From: an uncultured Porphyromonadaceae bacterium
Lineage (GTDB): Bacteria > Bacteroidota > Bacteroidia > Bacteroidales > Muribaculaceae
NCBI GenBank assembly: GCA_905202215.1
Contig: CAJKRG010000002.1
Span: 71,564 to 135,563, forward strand
Reading direction: 5' to 3'
Length of the DNA stretch: 64,000 bases
In this document: positions 1-9,854 of the stretch, in pieces
Numbering within the stretch: the first letter of the stretch is position 1
Layout of the letters: each line of letters begins with the position of its first letter
The notes under the pieces: model-generated
What the model was told of the DNA's origin: nothing
The model's input: only the letters and a program-made list of their open reading frames with translations
The model's database searches: none
Position numbers and translations under genes: made by a program

Positions 1-1611
1 CGCGTATACAGCGCGGACTTTTATGGAGATCCGTCTGCCGATCTTGTCGCTCTCGGCATGGCGGTCAATTCTACCGCCGAACTCGATCTCACAGGATCGA
101 AACCCAAGGCTATCGGGAACCCTACGGAAGGTGCTCTTCTGATATGGCTGCATTCACAGGGACGCGATTACGCTGCTTTGCGCGAGAGCGTCGTGCGAGT
201 TGCCGAAATTCCTTTCAGCACCGAACGAAAATATATGGCTACCGAAGTACGCACTTCCGACGGTAAATTGCTTCTATTTGTGAAAGGCGCTCCCGAGATT
301 GTGTTCGCCATGTGTTCGCGCCGACCTGAAAGTGTCACGCCTGATATTGTAGAGAAAGCATTGTTGCAATATCAGAATCAGGGTATGCGTACCCTCGGTT
401 TCGCATGGCAGCCGGTCAGGGAAGGTAAATCTCCGATTGTCGATGGAAAGCTTGTTGATGCCGACCTGTGTTTTCTCGGTATTACTGCAATTTCCGACCC
501 TGTGCGCGCCGATGTGCCGGCTGCTGTGAAAGAAGTACTTGATGCTGGTATCGGAATTAAGATCGTGACCGGGGATACGCCGGCCACAGCCCGTGAGATC
601 GGCCGTCAGATAGGTCTTGAAACCGCAGACGGAGAAATTATCACCGGTCCCGAGTTCGCCCAGATACCCGACGCTCAACTGCCCGGACGCGTTAAGGACA
701 TAAAAATCATCGCGCGGGCGCGTCCGCTCGATAAGAAGCGTCTTGTCGAGGCTTTGCAGGCCGACGGTGAGGTGGTTGCCGTGACAGGCGACGGAACCAA
801 CGATGCGCCGGCTCTCAAATCGGCTCAGGTCGGTCTTTCGATGGGCGACGGTACTTCTGTGGCCAAGGAGGCTTCCGACATTACTATCATTGACAACTCT
901 TTTGCCTCCATAGGGCGAGCCGTGATGTGGGGCCGTTCCCTCTACCGTAATATACAGCGATTCATCCTCTTCCAGATCACGGTTAATATCGTGGCATGCA
1001 TTACTGTGCTTGGAGGTGCTTTTATGGGGCTGCAATCACCGCTGACGGTTATTCAGATTCTTTGGGTCAATCTGATCATGGATACTTTCGCCGCTATTGC
1101 GCTTGCGTCGCTTCCGCCTACAGCCTCTGTAATGGCCGAAAAGCCGCGCCGAACGTCCGATTTCATCATCAGCCATCCTATGTGGCGTTTCATTCTCGGA
1201 AGCGGTGCCATTTTCTCTGTTTTCCTAATGGGGCTGCTCTTTTATATGCAGCATACTGATATTACATCGCTCGCTCAGATCGGTTCCGCACCCTGGTCTG
1301 TCGCCAAACACGAATTAAGTGCCTACGAACTCAGTCTGTTTTTTACAATTTTCGTATTTTTGCAGTTCTGGAACTTGTTTAACGCACGTGCTTTCGCTAC
1401 CGGCCGGTCTGCATTCCATTTTCATGGTTGTGGCGGCTTCCTGAGTATCGTGGCGGTGATCCTTGTCGGTCAGATACTGATCGTGACTTACGGCGGAGAA
1501 TGGTTCAATGTGGTTCCGCTCCGTCTCTCCGACTGGATCATCATTATCGGCGGTACATCACTTGTGCTTTGGTTCGGTGAGCTATGGCGCCTGCTTTCAC
1601 GCAGAAAATGA
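1..1611 (+). CDS. Calcium-type P-type ATPase, C-terminal part (5' truncated by window)
   Basis: The reading frame is open from base 1, so the start and the phosphorylation-loop region lie upstream of the window. The visible part carries the nucleotide-binding motif KGAPE (about 283-297), the hinge motif TGDGTNDAP (about 784-810) and the following MGDGTSVAKEASD segment. The C-terminal membrane helices include WVNLIMDT, the sixth-helix calcium-site motif of PMCA/SERCA-like pumps. The family exports Ca2+ across the inner membrane at the expense of ATP. Magnesium or another divalent ion cannot be excluded from sequence alone. The TGA stop overlaps the ATG of the next gene (ATGA at 1608-1611), so it heads, or is part of, the operon running through folC. 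Confidence 0.93.
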   Translation, partial: RVYSADFYGDPSADLVALGMAVNSTAELDLTGSKPKAIGNPTEGALLIWLHSQGRDYAALRESVVRVAEIPFSTERKYMATEVRTSDGKLLLFVKGAPEIVFAMCSRRPESVTPDIVEKALLQYQNQGMRTLGFAWQPVREGKSPIVDGKLVDADLCFLGITAISDPVRADVPAAVKEVLDAGIGIKIVTGDTPATAREIGRQIGLETADGEIITGPEFAQIPDAQLPGRVKDIKIIARARPLDKKRLVEALQADGEVVAVTGDGTNDAPALKSAQVGLSMGDGTSVAKEASDITIIDNSFASIGRAVMWGRSLYRNIQRFILFQITVNIVACITVLGGAFMGLQSPLTVIQILWVNLIMDTFAAIALASLPPTASVMAEKPRRTSDFIISHPMWRFILGSGAIFSVFLMGLLFYMQHTDITSLAQIGSAPWSVAKHELSAYELSLFFTIFVFLQFWNLFNARAFATGRSAFHFHGCGGFLSIVAVILVGQILIVTYGGEWFNVVPLRLSDWIIIIGGTSLVLWFGELWRLLSRRK

Positions 1612-2165
1612 CTATGTTAGTATTTTTAAAATATCTGATTCAACTTCTTCTGTCGCCGTCGCACGGATGGGAAGACATAGAAAACCACGACCCCGATCCT
1701 GAAGAGATGACCCGGGCCGGTCTATATCCTCTTATGGGAGTGGCGGCCGCTACGGAGTTTCTGTCGTTTTTCTATGAGCGCCATGTCGAACTTGCCACGG
1801 TGCTCATACGTGCGGTTGCTGATTTCGGCGCATATTTTGTGTCGGTCTTTATCGCAAAGCTCATATTCGACTACTATCTTGGCCCCCTTACTGCCAAAGG
1901 TCATTTCGATACCCGGCGAGCGGCTACTCTGACGGTTGCGGGGCTTGGCCTTATGGTGCTCATACAGATAATAAGCAACTGTCTCCCCTGGAGCGTAATG
2001 CTTGTGCGTTTTCTGCCGCTGTATGTCGTACTGGTGCTGTTCAAGGCCATACCTTATATGGAAGTACGCCGCGGGTGTGAAATGCGTTTTCTTCTTGTGT
2101 CAGCCGGTGCTGTTGTAGCCGTACCTCTCCTTATATACTATCTTCTCTACTTCATTATTCCATGA
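1608..2165 (+). CDS. Yip1/DUF1282-like inner-membrane protein
   Basis: A 185-residue protein whose ATG (1608) overlaps the stop of the ATPase gene; a second in-frame ATG lies at 1614. It has a short N-terminal region with an acidic stretch (ENHDPDPEE), then about four hydrophobic helices. Residues such as [16 protein letters not shown] and the helix spacing resemble the Yip1/DUF1282 family, membrane proteins of unknown biochemical role. It ends in an ATGA overlap with smpB. Family assignment is by pattern only; the membrane location is clear from the sequence. Confidence 0.75.
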   Translation: MTMLVFLKYLIQLLLSPSHGWEDIENHDPDPEEMTRAGLYPLMGVAAATEFLSFFYERHVELATVLIRAVADFGAYFVSVFIAKLIFDYYLGPLTAKGHFDTRRAATLTVAGLGLMVLIQIISNCLPWSVMLVRFLPLYVVLVLFKAIPYMEVRRGCEMRFLLVSAGAVVAVPLLIYYLLYFIIP

Positions 2166-2620
2166 AACCCAAAGAAATAAATATAAAAAACCGAAGAGCT
2201 ACCTTCGACTATGAGATCATTGAGACTTTCACAGCCGGTCTGGTGCTCACAGGAACTGAAATAAAGTCGATCCGCGAAGGCCATGCCTCGTTGGTCGATA
2301 CTTTCTGTTATATCAGTGCCGCCGGCGAGGTCTGGGTCAAGAACATGAACATCGCCCAGTATTTCTATGGTACTTACAACAACCATGAGGCTCGCCGCGA
2401 CCGCAAATTGCTGCTTAACCGCAAGGAAATAGCCAAACTTGCAAAGAACGGCCGCGATGCAGGATATGCCATCGTACCGCTGCGTCTGTTTATCAACGAT
2501 CGCGGGCTTGCCAAACTTGTCATCGGCATTGCCCGGGGCAAGAAGGAATACGACAAACGCCAGTCGATCAAGGAGCGCGAAGATAAACGCGCCCTTGCAC
2601 GTATCATGCAAAAACGCTGA
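2162..2620 (+). CDS. smpB: SsrA-binding protein SmpB
   Basis: A 152-residue protein of the usual SmpB length. It begins with [16 protein letters not shown] and continues with the family hallmark [15 protein letters not shown], which forms the tmRNA-binding OB-fold. The C-terminus is the expected basic tail ([16 protein letters not shown]) that enters the ribosomal A site. SmpB with tmRNA rescues stalled ribosomes and tags incomplete proteins. The start overlaps the preceding stop by ATGA, implying translational coupling. No tmRNA gene was recognised in the window. Confidence 0.97.
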   Translation: MKPKEINIKNRRATFDYEIIETFTAGLVLTGTEIKSIREGHASLVDTFCYISAAGEVWVKNMNIAQYFYGTYNNHEARRDRKLLLNRKEIAKLAKNGRDAGYAIVPLRLFINDRGLAKLVIGIARGKKEYDKRQSIKEREDKRALARIMQKR

Positions 2621-2625
2621 TACCG

Positions 2626-5091
2626 ATGGAGTTTGAAAAGAAAATCGGATTCGACTCCGTCCGAGAGCATGTGACGCGTCTGTGTATTTCACAGCTTGGC
2701 CGCGACAGGTGCGCCGATATGACTTTCGAGAATTCGCCGGCTGTTGTGCGTATGCGCCTCGAAGAAACCGCGCAGATGCTCGCCATACTTAATTCCGACA
2801 ATGGTTTCCCGGCCGAAGCTATCCATGACCGTCGCCAGCTCCTTGCTTCTCTGCGTGTGCCCGGCACATTTCCATCGGAGGGTGAGCTTCCAGGTCTTCG
2901 CGCTTCGCTCGGGGCGATGGCTGCGATTGCCGGATTTTTCGCGAAATTGCGTACAGACGACGGTGCCAAATCGCCTTATCCGGCTCTTGATGCCATAGCC
3001 CGTGATCTCTTTACTTTTCCGCATATCGTTGCGGCTATCGACCGTATAATCGACCGTAATGGCGAGATCAAGGACAATGCGTCGCCCGAGCTGGCTGAAA
3101 TCAGACGTTCGATGGCTGCTGCGGCGGCATCGATCAATTCGGCCATGCGCCGTGTCATTGCCTCGGCCGTGCGCGAGGGATATCTGGAATCGGATACCAT
3201 GCCGTCGGTTCGCGACGGTCGTCTTGTCATACCTGTGGCTCCGATGTATAAACGAAAGATCTCCGGTATTGTGCAGGGCGAGTCGGCCTCGGGAAAAACA
3301 TACTTCATCGAACCTGCCGAGGTTGTAGAGGCCAACAACCGCCTGCGCGAGCTTACGGCCGACGAGCGCCGCGAAATCGTGCGTATTCTCACTGCTTTTG
3401 CCGATTCGCTACGTCCCGATATCGATGAGCTTCTCGGAGCTTTTGATATTTTGGGGGAGTTCGATTTTATATATGCCAAGGCACGCTATGCCCGCGATAT
3501 AGAGGCGGTGCTGCCGAATCTGGCTGACGGGCCCGAACTGGAGTGGTACCACGCATGTCATCCGGGGCTAAGGCTCGCTCTCGAGCGTCAGGGCAAAGAG
3601 ATCGTGCCTCTCGACATACGGCTGACACCGGAACAGCGTCTTCTGATCATTTCCGGACCGAATGCCGGTGGCAAATCTGTGACACTCAAGACTGTCGCCA
3701 TAGTGCAGTATATGCTTCAGTGCGGTCTGCTGCCTCCGGTTTACTCTAATTCCCATATCGGCGTTTTCGACCGTATCTTTCTGGATATCGGCGATGACCA
3801 GTCGATAGAGGATGATCTCAGTACCTACTCTTCGCATCTGCGCAATATGAAGTGTTTTATCACGCAGGGCGATGCGCGTACGCTCGTTCTTATCGATGAA
3901 TTCGGGGGCGGTACAGAACCTCAGATAGGCGGCGCAATAGCACAGGCTGTTCTCAAACGGCTGAATGAAAAAGGGATGTGGGGTGTCATCACCACTCATT
4001 ATCATAATCTCAAACAGTTTGCGGAGGAAACTCCCGGTCTGGTGAACGGCTCAATGCTTTACGACCGAAACCGTATGCAGCCTATGTTCAGGCTTGCGGT
4101 AGGGCAGCCGGGCAGTTCTTTTGCTATCGAGATAGCACGGAAGACCGGACTGCCCGACGATATAATCGAAGATGCGAAATCGATTGTAGGAAGCGACTAT
4201 GTGAATATGGACCGCTACCTTCTCGATATAGGCCGCGACCGCCGTTACTGGGAGCGTAAGCGCGATTCCATACGACAAAAAGAAAAACAGCTTGAGGAGA
4301 CTCTTGCACGCTATGAGGCTGAAATGGAGAATCTGAGGCAGAAGCGTCGTGAAATCATCGGAGAAGCCCGCACGGAAGCACATAAGATTCTCGAAGGCAG
4401 TAATGCGGCCATTGAGCGGACAATACGCGAGATACGCGAGGCCCAGGCTGAAAAAGATCAGACGCGTCAGGCCCGTGAGAAACTTGAGGCCGAGCGTCGA
4501 CAGCTTGAAGGAAGTCATGACGAGGTTCATCCTCTGTTGTCCCGGAAATTGCCGGGTAAGAAAAAGCCGTCCCGTCCGTCGGCGCCACGGCCATCCGACG
4601 ACCGTCCGATTGCTGTAGGCGACAATGTCGTGATGGCCGACGGCGCATCGACTGTTGGTACCGTTGTCGAAATCAACGGCAAGGAAGCTACCGTTGTTTT
4701 CGGTCAGATAAAAACCAGAGTGAACCTTGCGCGGCTTAAGCGTACTATTCGGTCGGCTTCGAGCGGTGCTGCGAAAAGCGGCATTGTAGAGTCGAAAGGC
4801 TATCTGTCGGCACAGACTTCCGATGCCAGCCGCGAACGGCAGCTTGCATTCAGCCAGCAACTCGACGTACGAGGTATGCGTGCCGATGAGGCGGTGCAGG
4901 CAGTGATGTACTATATTGATGATGCCATTCAGTTCAACAGCAGCCGGGTGCGTATCCTTCATGGTACGGGTACCGGGGCATTGCGGCAGGTGATACGGCA
5001 ATATCTCGGCACAGTCGGTGCCGTGAGCCGCTACCATGACGAGGATGTGCGTTTCGGAGGCCCGGGCATAACTGTTGTAGAGTTTGATTAA
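2626..5091 (+). CDS. mutS2: MutS2-type ATPase/endonuclease with Smr domain
   Basis: An 821-residue protein of normal MutS2 length, five bases after smpB. The N-terminal half is the core/lever region. The P-loop GPNAGGKS lies near residues 344-351, the STYSSHLRNM signature near 400, and the Walker B LVLIDEFGGGTEP near 425. A long charged coiled coil follows (about 520-640), then a basic linker. The C-terminal Smr nuclease domain (about 745-821) has LDVRG and HGTGTGALR. MutS2 lacks the mismatch-recognition domain. It acts on recombination intermediates and, in Bacillus, on collided ribosomes; the latter role would suit its position next to smpB, but that is inference. Confidence 0.96.
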   Translation: MEFEKKIGFDSVREHVTRLCISQLGRDRCADMTFENSPAVVRMRLEETAQMLAILNSDNGFPAEAIHDRRQLLASLRVPGTFPSEGELPGLRASLGAMAAIAGFFAKLRTDDGAKSPYPALDAIARDLFTFPHIVAAIDRIIDRNGEIKDNASPELAEIRRSMAAAAASINSAMRRVIASAVREGYLESDTMPSVRDGRLVIPVAPMYKRKISGIVQGESASGKTYFIEPAEVVEANNRLRELTADERREIVRILTAFADSLRPDIDELLGAFDILGEFDFIYAKARYARDIEAVLPNLADGPELEWYHACHPGLRLALERQGKEIVPLDIRLTPEQRLLIISGPNAGGKSVTLKTVAIVQYMLQCGLLPPVYSNSHIGVFDRIFLDIGDDQSIEDDLSTYSSHLRNMKCFITQGDARTLVLIDEFGGGTEPQIGGAIAQAVLKRLNEKGMWGVITTHYHNLKQFAEETPGLVNGSMLYDRNRMQPMFRLAVGQPGSSFAIEIARKTGLPDDIIEDAKSIVGSDYVNMDRYLLDIGRDRRYWERKRDSIRQKEKQLEETLARYEAEMENLRQKRREIIGEARTEAHKILEGSNAAIERTIREIREAQAEKDQTRQAREKLEAERRQLEGSHDEVHPLLSRKLPGKKKPSRPSAPRPSDDRPIAVGDNVVMADGASTVGTVVEINGKEATVVFGQIKTRVNLARLKRTIRSASSGAAKSGIVESKGYLSAQTSDASRERQLAFSQQLDVRGMRADEAVQAVMYYIDDAIQFNSSRVRILHGTGTGALRQVIRQYLGTVGAVSRYHDEDVRFGGPGITVVEFD

Positions 5092-5108
5092 GAGTATGTA
5101 TTGAAAAA

Positions 5109-5669
5109 ATGTTAGGAAATCTATTTCTGACCTTTGCCAAAATCGGCGCTTTTACTTTCGGTGGCGGGTGGGCCATGATTTCGATTATCGAGCGTGAGGT
5201 TGTTGACAAACATAAATGGCTCAGACGCGAGGAATTTCTCGATCTTCTTGCAGTAGCGCAGTCGCTGCCGGGTATTCTGGCTGTCAATATATCTGTAGTT
5301 GTCGGCGATAAGCTTCGTGGACTCAAAGGCAGCGTGGCCGCTGCCGCCGGAACCATCATGCCTTGTTTCCTCATAATTCTGGCCATAGCCATGTTCCTTA
5401 CGCCCGAGACAATAACCTCCAATCCCGTGCTTACAGCCATATTCAAAGGCATAAGACCGGCTGTTGTCGCGCTCATAGTAGCTCCTGTGATAACAACGGC
5501 GCGTTCGGCCGGAATCGGTTGGAAGACCGCGTGGATACCTGCTGTCGTGGCGCTGCTCATATGGTCGAAATTACCTGTTCTGTCCAATCCTATTCTGTAT
5601 ATAGCGCTCGGCGGTCTCACCGGCTGGTGGCTGGCCCGTCGCAGTCATAAAATATTGAAAGAAAAATGA
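5109..5669 (+). CDS. Chromate-transporter family protein, first half-size subunit
   Basis: A 186-residue membrane protein made of one CHR domain: IGAFTFGGGWAM near the N-terminus and the AVAQSLPGILAVN motif, followed by several hydrophobic helices. Short CHR proteins work as pairs with opposite membrane orientation, and this one is followed at once by a second copy. Chromate or another oxyanion is the family substrate; the natural substrate in gut anaerobes is unknown. The TGA stop overlaps the next ATG (ATGA at 5666-5669), as expected for two subunits made in equal amounts. Confidence 0.9.
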   Translation: MLGNLFLTFAKIGAFTFGGGWAMISIIEREVVDKHKWLRREEFLDLLAVAQSLPGILAVNISVVVGDKLRGLKGSVAAAAGTIMPCFLIILAIAMFLTPETITSNPVLTAIFKGIRPAVVALIVAPVITTARSAGIGWKTAWIPAVVALLIWSKLPVLSNPILYIALGGLTGWWLARRSHKILKEK

Positions 5670-6238
5670 TGATCTATCTGCGTCTGATCTGGAGCTATCT
5701 GAAAATAGGCTTCTTCGGTTTCGGGGGCGGCTACGCCATGCTTGCGCTTATCGAAAACGAGATTGTGACTCCGGGCTGGATAAGCGAACAGACATTTACC
5801 GATATTGTCGCAATCTCGCAGATGACGCCGGGGCCTATAGGTATCAACTCTGCGACATACATCGGTTATGTGGCCCCCGGAGTATCCTCGCCCGAACTAT
5901 CTTCCCCTTTGTGGGGAATTCTGGGATCTCTTCTCTGCACTCTCGTGGTGATTCTGCCTTCCTTTGTGCTTGTACGCTATGTGGGTCATTACATCAGCCG
6001 GCATCGCGACAGCATTGTTCTCAAGGGAATTTTCGCAGGACTCCGTCCTGTAGTCGTCGGACTGATCGCTTCGGCTGCCCTCCTGCTGATGAACGGGCAG
6101 AATTTCGGCACGGAGACTCCCGAAATAATAAAAAGCATACTTCTGTCGCTTGCAGCGCTGGCAACGGTTCTTTTCACCAAGATTCACCCTATAGCCGTGA
6201 TATGTGCGGCCGGGCTGATCGGTTATCTCATATTCTGA
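5666..6238 (+). CDS. Chromate-transporter family protein, second half-size subunit
   Basis: A 190-residue partner of the preceding gene with the same CHR features: IGFFGFGGGYAMLALIE and VAISQMTPGPIGIN, then hydrophobic helices to the C-terminus. It starts on the ATGA overlap with its partner, and its TGA shares one base with the folC ATG (TGATG at 6236-6240). Together the two would form a heterodimeric inner-membrane anion transporter. Embedding in a housekeeping operon (smpB, mutS2, folC) gives no clue to substrate. Confidence 0.9.
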   Translation: MMIYLRLIWSYLKIGFFGFGGGYAMLALIENEIVTPGWISEQTFTDIVAISQMTPGPIGINSATYIGYVAPGVSSPELSSPLWGILGSLLCTLVVILPSFVLVRYVGHYISRHRDSIVLKGIFAGLRPVVVGLIASAALLLMNGQNFGTETPEIIKSILLSLAALATVLFTKIHPIAVICAAGLIGYLIF

Positions 6239-7533
6239 TGGCATATCAAGATTCGATTGAATGGCTTTTCAACCAGGTGCCCATGTTTCAGAACGTAGGC
6301 GCCAAAGCTTATAAGCCGGGACTGGGCACTACGCTCGCTCTGGCTGCCGGGTATGGCAATCCTCACAAGGCTTTTCCGACGATTCATATTGCCGGAACAA
6401 ATGGCAAAGGAAGCACCGCGCATACTATTGCCGCAGTTCTTCAGGCTTCGGGGTACAAGGTGGGGCTGTATACATCGCCTCATCTTGTCGATTTCCGGGA
6501 AAGGATACGGGTGAACGGTATTCCTGCCGACAAAGATTTCGTCGAGCGTTTTATCGAGGATTTCAGAGCATCGACGACAAGAGCTTTTGAACCAAGCTTT
6601 TTCGAACTTACAACGGTGATGGCATTCCGCTATTTCGCCGATTGCGGCGTGGATGTCGCTGTGATAGAAACGGGTCTTGGCGGACGTCTTGACAGTACAA
6701 ATATCCTTTCGCCGTTACTCAGCATAATAACAAATATATCGCTCGATCATATGGCCCTTCTGGGCGATACTGAAGAGAAGATCGCCGCTGAAAAGGCCGG
6801 TATCATCAAGCCTCTAACGCCCGTAGTGATCGGTTGTGCGGAAGGCGCAGTCCGTAAAGTTTTCGAGGACAAGGCCGCTCAGATGCATGCGCCTGCCGTC
6901 TTTGCGTGCGACCGACATCTGTTTTCTCCGTCGTTTGAGGTCGATCGCATCCGTTATTCGGGCACGCCGTGGGGCGATATTGAAGGCGAGCTTACCGGAG
7001 ACTGTCAGGTCGAAAATGCGGCTACGGTTTTTACAGCCCTATCCATACTTAAGGATAGTTTCAATGCAATTGATTGCGCCTCTGTTGCCAAAGGCTTTTC
7101 CGAAGTATGTGAACTCACCGGGCTGATGGGCCGCTGGATGACAATAAAAGATGCTCAGGTCCGCACCATCTGCGATACAGGCCATAATATCGGCGGCTGG
7201 AAATGGCTCGGCCCCAGACTTGGGGAGATTGCCGGAGGAAAGGGAACTCTGCGCATGGTTGTCGGTTTTGTCAACGATAAAGATGTCAGCGCCATCATGG
7301 GTGAAATGCCTTCGGGAGCCGTGTATTACTTCGCCACACCGTCGGTGCGCCGCGGCCGTGAGGCTTCTTCCACGCTCGAAACCGCCCGTGCAGCCGGATT
7401 GGACGGAAGGGCTTTTGATTCGGTTGCCGAAGCATACAAGGCAGCCTGTGAGGATGCTTCGTCGGACGACACTGTCTTTGTCGGAGGCAGTACTTTCATA
7501 GTCGCCGATCTACTGTCGTATCTGAATCGATAG
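6238..7533 (+). CDS. folC: Bifunctional folylpolyglutamate/dihydrofolate synthase
   Basis: A 431-residue protein starting at the ATG that shares a base with the preceding stop; an upstream open extension of this frame lies inside the transporter gene and is not used. The ATP-binding loop HIAGTNGKGST, the folate-loop region YTSPHLVDFRERIRVNG, and ETGLGGRLDSTN are all present. The usual DGAHN motif of Mur ligase-like enzymes appears as DTGHN. It adds glutamate to folates and probably to dihydropteroate in the cytosol. It is the last gene of the operon and is followed by a strong hairpin terminator. Confidence 0.95.
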   Translation: MAYQDSIEWLFNQVPMFQNVGAKAYKPGLGTTLALAAGYGNPHKAFPTIHIAGTNGKGSTAHTIAAVLQASGYKVGLYTSPHLVDFRERIRVNGIPADKDFVERFIEDFRASTTRAFEPSFFELTTVMAFRYFADCGVDVAVIETGLGGRLDSTNILSPLLSIITNISLDHMALLGDTEEKIAAEKAGIIKPLTPVVIGCAEGAVRKVFEDKAAQMHAPAVFACDRHLFSPSFEVDRIRYSGTPWGDIEGELTGDCQVENAATVFTALSILKDSFNAIDCASVAKGFSEVCELTGLMGRWMTIKDAQVRTICDTGHNIGGWKWLGPRLGEIAGGKGTLRMVVGFVNDKDVSAIMGEMPSGAVYYFATPSVRRGREASSTLETARAAGLDGRAFDSVAEAYKAACEDASSDDTVFVGGSTFIVADLLSYLNR

Positions 7534-7553
7534 ATATATTCTGAATATAAAGA

Positions 7554-7589
7554 CGTCGGGGAAATGCCGTTGACAGCATTTCCCCGACG
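7554..7589. terminator. Bidirectional hairpin terminator
   Basis: A perfect 14-bp inverted repeat (7554-7567 pairing with 7576-7589) with an 8-base loop lies between the converging ends of folC and the minus-strand surface-protein gene. It would stop transcripts from both sides; the flanking T-tracts are short. Confidence 0.8.
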
Positions 7590-7609
7590 CTCTGTCTTTA
7601 CAAGTCGTG

Positions 7610-9751
7610 TCAGCGGACTACGATTCGGACAGTCCTGTTGCCGGCCGATACGATATATATTCCTTTTGAAAGTGTTACAGAGGTTTCTTCCGAAAGGCCT
7701 ACGTTACCGCGAGCGGCACAACGGCCGTCAGGGGTGTAGATATTATAGGATGTATCTGCCGGCGCAGCTATGAAGATTGTATTTCCACTGGCGGTTACGG
7801 TTACATTATCGCCGGTTTCCAGTGCGTTGATACCGGAGAGATCGGCTTCAAGGCGTATGGAATGGATAGCGATGCCGCTTCTGTCGGGCTCGCTGCAAGC
7901 ATGAAATCCGATGTGGTATATACCTGTTTCGGGAACATCTATGTCAATAGTGTGTTCCTCGGGCTGGAGTGAGGTGACTGCGGTTGCCGGTTGAAGAGAG
8001 GTTGTCATGGCGGAAACTGCAGGAGCCGATCCCAGATAAACTGCCAGAAGCGGCTCGGCTCCCTGATAGTCGGTCAGCGATTCGTATACGAGTTTATATC
8101 TGCAGTCTTTCTCAAGGCGGAACGGAGGAGTGATCAGCCAGTCGTCGGCACCGTCACTTGACGAGTAGGGCATGCATACGGTCGGAATAAGTTCGTCGGT
8201 GTCTTCGATATAGAAGTCGGGTTCATGATACCACTCTATTTTGTCTCCGGCGACATCGATACGTGTAAAGTCGTTCAGTGAGCTTTCATCTTCGAAGGTC
8301 GCTTTATACGGAATCTTGGCGGAACCGAGACGCCATACATTTGAGGACACAGGCATACGCGATGTGCCGTCGTAGATCATAGTCACGTCGTAACTATATG
8401 CGATAACACCTTCCGGCACCGTAATTGGTTCGGTGTATGCTGTTGCGGTGTAGTTTTCAGCGACGGTCACATTTCCCGGCTGTCGGACTACTTTGTAGGT
8501 TATTTTTTCGGGATCGAAGTATCCGCCGTTCTCGCTTTCGCAGGGAGCTTCCCAGCTGAGCATGAATTTTCCGTCGGCATAGCTCAGAGCCGGTGTCGTA
8601 ATATTTTGGGGCATGTCGGGGCCGATCCATAGCTGAGTCTTGGTTTTTGGGCTGTGGCCTGCTGCATTGGTAAGCCGGAGTTCGATTTTGTAGAAAGCAC
8701 CTTCACCGACCGACGCCCGAACCGAAACTTTCTCACCGTAGGTCGCAGAGCCTTGGGCGAGGAGAGAACCATTCGCTCTCACGAGATATTTCACGGAGCC
8801 GGTTGCCGGATTTCCGTCGAAAGTCGTTGCCGGTACGGTGAAACTGACTGTGCCGCTGAGCGATCCGTCGGGAAAATCGAGGACGAGGTCTGTCACCTGT
8901 GCCGGAGCGTCGTCGGCAGCTGCCGCGCCGGGTATGTACATGCCTCCAAGAGCCTCACCGTCTTCAAATTCATAGAGGTGAGTGGCTGTGGCGTTTGTAA
9001 TGTCTACGGCATATAGATGGCTCTCGTTCAGTTCATAATCTATCCATGGATCGTCGCTTTCCCTGCTGTTGGTCACTACGACGTAGAAAATGCCTGTCTG
9101 GGTGTCGATCGCGCCGGTCGAGCGTCGTGTTGCCGAAAAACCGAGATTGCCGAGTTTTTCGGTCTTGCCATATATTTTATCTACAGACAGAAGATTGCCT
9201 GCCATGTCGATGGCATAGAGATTGCCGTTTTTATCGGTAGCGCATGCTATCCACGGAGTTTCGATGTCGGCGATCCTGAATACTTCGCCTGTGGCTACAT
9301 CGATGGTTCCGAAAACCATCTTGTCGCCGTCGCCGTTGAAACAACCGAAAACTTTGGCTGTCATCGGATCATATGTGAGATCGGTCGCGACGGCATTTTC
9401 AAAGCCGTCGGTAAGGCTTGTGGTTATTGTCCAGTCATCGGGATCGACTATATAGTGTGTAACTTCCACCCAATATCCGTAATCGAATTCCTGAGTGCAG
9501 AAATAGAAATCGTCGGTCATCGCACCGCCGCCGCTGGCGTCGATATAAGGATCCTGCATTACAAGCTGACGGTCATATCTGTCGGCTCGGAATCGATACA
9601 TACCCACTTCGTCGAAATTATGCTCTTTCCATGAATTGGTGCTGTAGACCGATGCGAAAATTTCGGGAGAGTAGTCATCGGCAGGTGTAGCGCCCTGTGA
9701 TAAGAAGAAAAATCCTGATGTCAAAAAGACGGCAAAAAGTCGTTTTATCAT
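7610..9751 (-). CDS. Secreted surface protein with choice-of-anchor J and type IX-like C-terminal domain
   Basis: A 713-residue protein. The start at 9751 gives a clean signal peptide (MIKRLFAVFLTSGFFFLSQG); a longer frame upstream would hide it. Residues about 30-290 look like a beta-propeller-type repeat region with several DxxTG segments. Fibronectin III-like segments follow (about 295-480), then a choice-of-anchor J-type beta domain (about 485-640, FEDESSLNDF...DDWLITPPF). The last ~70 residues (YNIYTPDGR...GIYIVSAGNRTVRIVVR) match the pattern of a type A type IX sorting domain. It is therefore a likely substrate of the SprA system encoded at 49-56 kb. No catalytic motif is recognised; an adhesin or glycan-binding role is possible but unproven. 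Confidence 0.8.
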   Translation of the reverse strand: MIKRLFAVFLTSGFFFLSQGATPADDYSPEIFASVYSTNSWKEHNFDEVGMYRFRADRYDRQLVMQDPYIDASGGGAMTDDFYFCTQEFDYGYWVEVTHYIVDPDDWTITTSLTDGFENAVATDLTYDPMTAKVFGCFNGDGDKMVFGTIDVATGEVFRIADIETPWIACATDKNGNLYAIDMAGNLLSVDKIYGKTEKLGNLGFSATRRSTGAIDTQTGIFYVVVTNSRESDDPWIDYELNESHLYAVDITNATATHLYEFEDGEALGGMYIPGAAAADDAPAQVTDLVLDFPDGSLSGTVSFTVPATTFDGNPATGSVKYLVRANGSLLAQGSATYGEKVSVRASVGEGAFYKIELRLTNAAGHSPKTKTQLWIGPDMPQNITTPALSYADGKFMLSWEAPCESENGGYFDPEKITYKVVRQPGNVTVAENYTATAYTEPITVPEGVIAYSYDVTMIYDGTSRMPVSSNVWRLGSAKIPYKATFEDESSLNDFTRIDVAGDKIEWYHEPDFYIEDTDELIPTVCMPYSSSDGADDWLITPPFRLEKDCRYKLVYESLTDYQGAEPLLAVYLGSAPAVSAMTTSLQPATAVTSLQPEEHTIDIDVPETGIYHIGFHACSEPDRSGIAIHSIRLEADLSGINALETGDNVTVTASGNTIFIAAPADTSYNIYTPDGRCAARGNVGLSEETSVTLSKGIYIVSAGNRTVRIVVR

Positions 9752-9780
9752 TCGTAATTGGTTAATGATTGATTTCGCCA

Positions 9781-9788
9781 CAAAAATA
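9781..9788 (-). promoter_or_regulatory. Bacteroidota -7 promoter element (surface-protein gene)
   Basis: Read on the minus strand this is TATTTTTG, a match to TAnnTTTG. It lies 30 bases before the chosen start at 9751, giving a 5' leader of roughly 20 bases, and supports that start. Confidence 0.6.
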
Positions 9789-9813
9789 CTGATAAAAGAC
9801 AGCATTTACAAAT

Positions 9814-9853
9814 CAGGAGCAGGACACGGTATCTCTGCGTTGTCCTGCTCCTG
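9814..9853 (-). terminator. Hairpin terminator of msrAB
   Basis: A perfect 13-bp inverted repeat (9814-9826 with 9841-9853) with a 14-base loop directly follows the msrAB stop codon on the minus strand. It is followed on that strand by ATTTGTAAAT, a weak T-rich stretch. Confidence 0.75.
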
Positions 9854-9854
9854 T

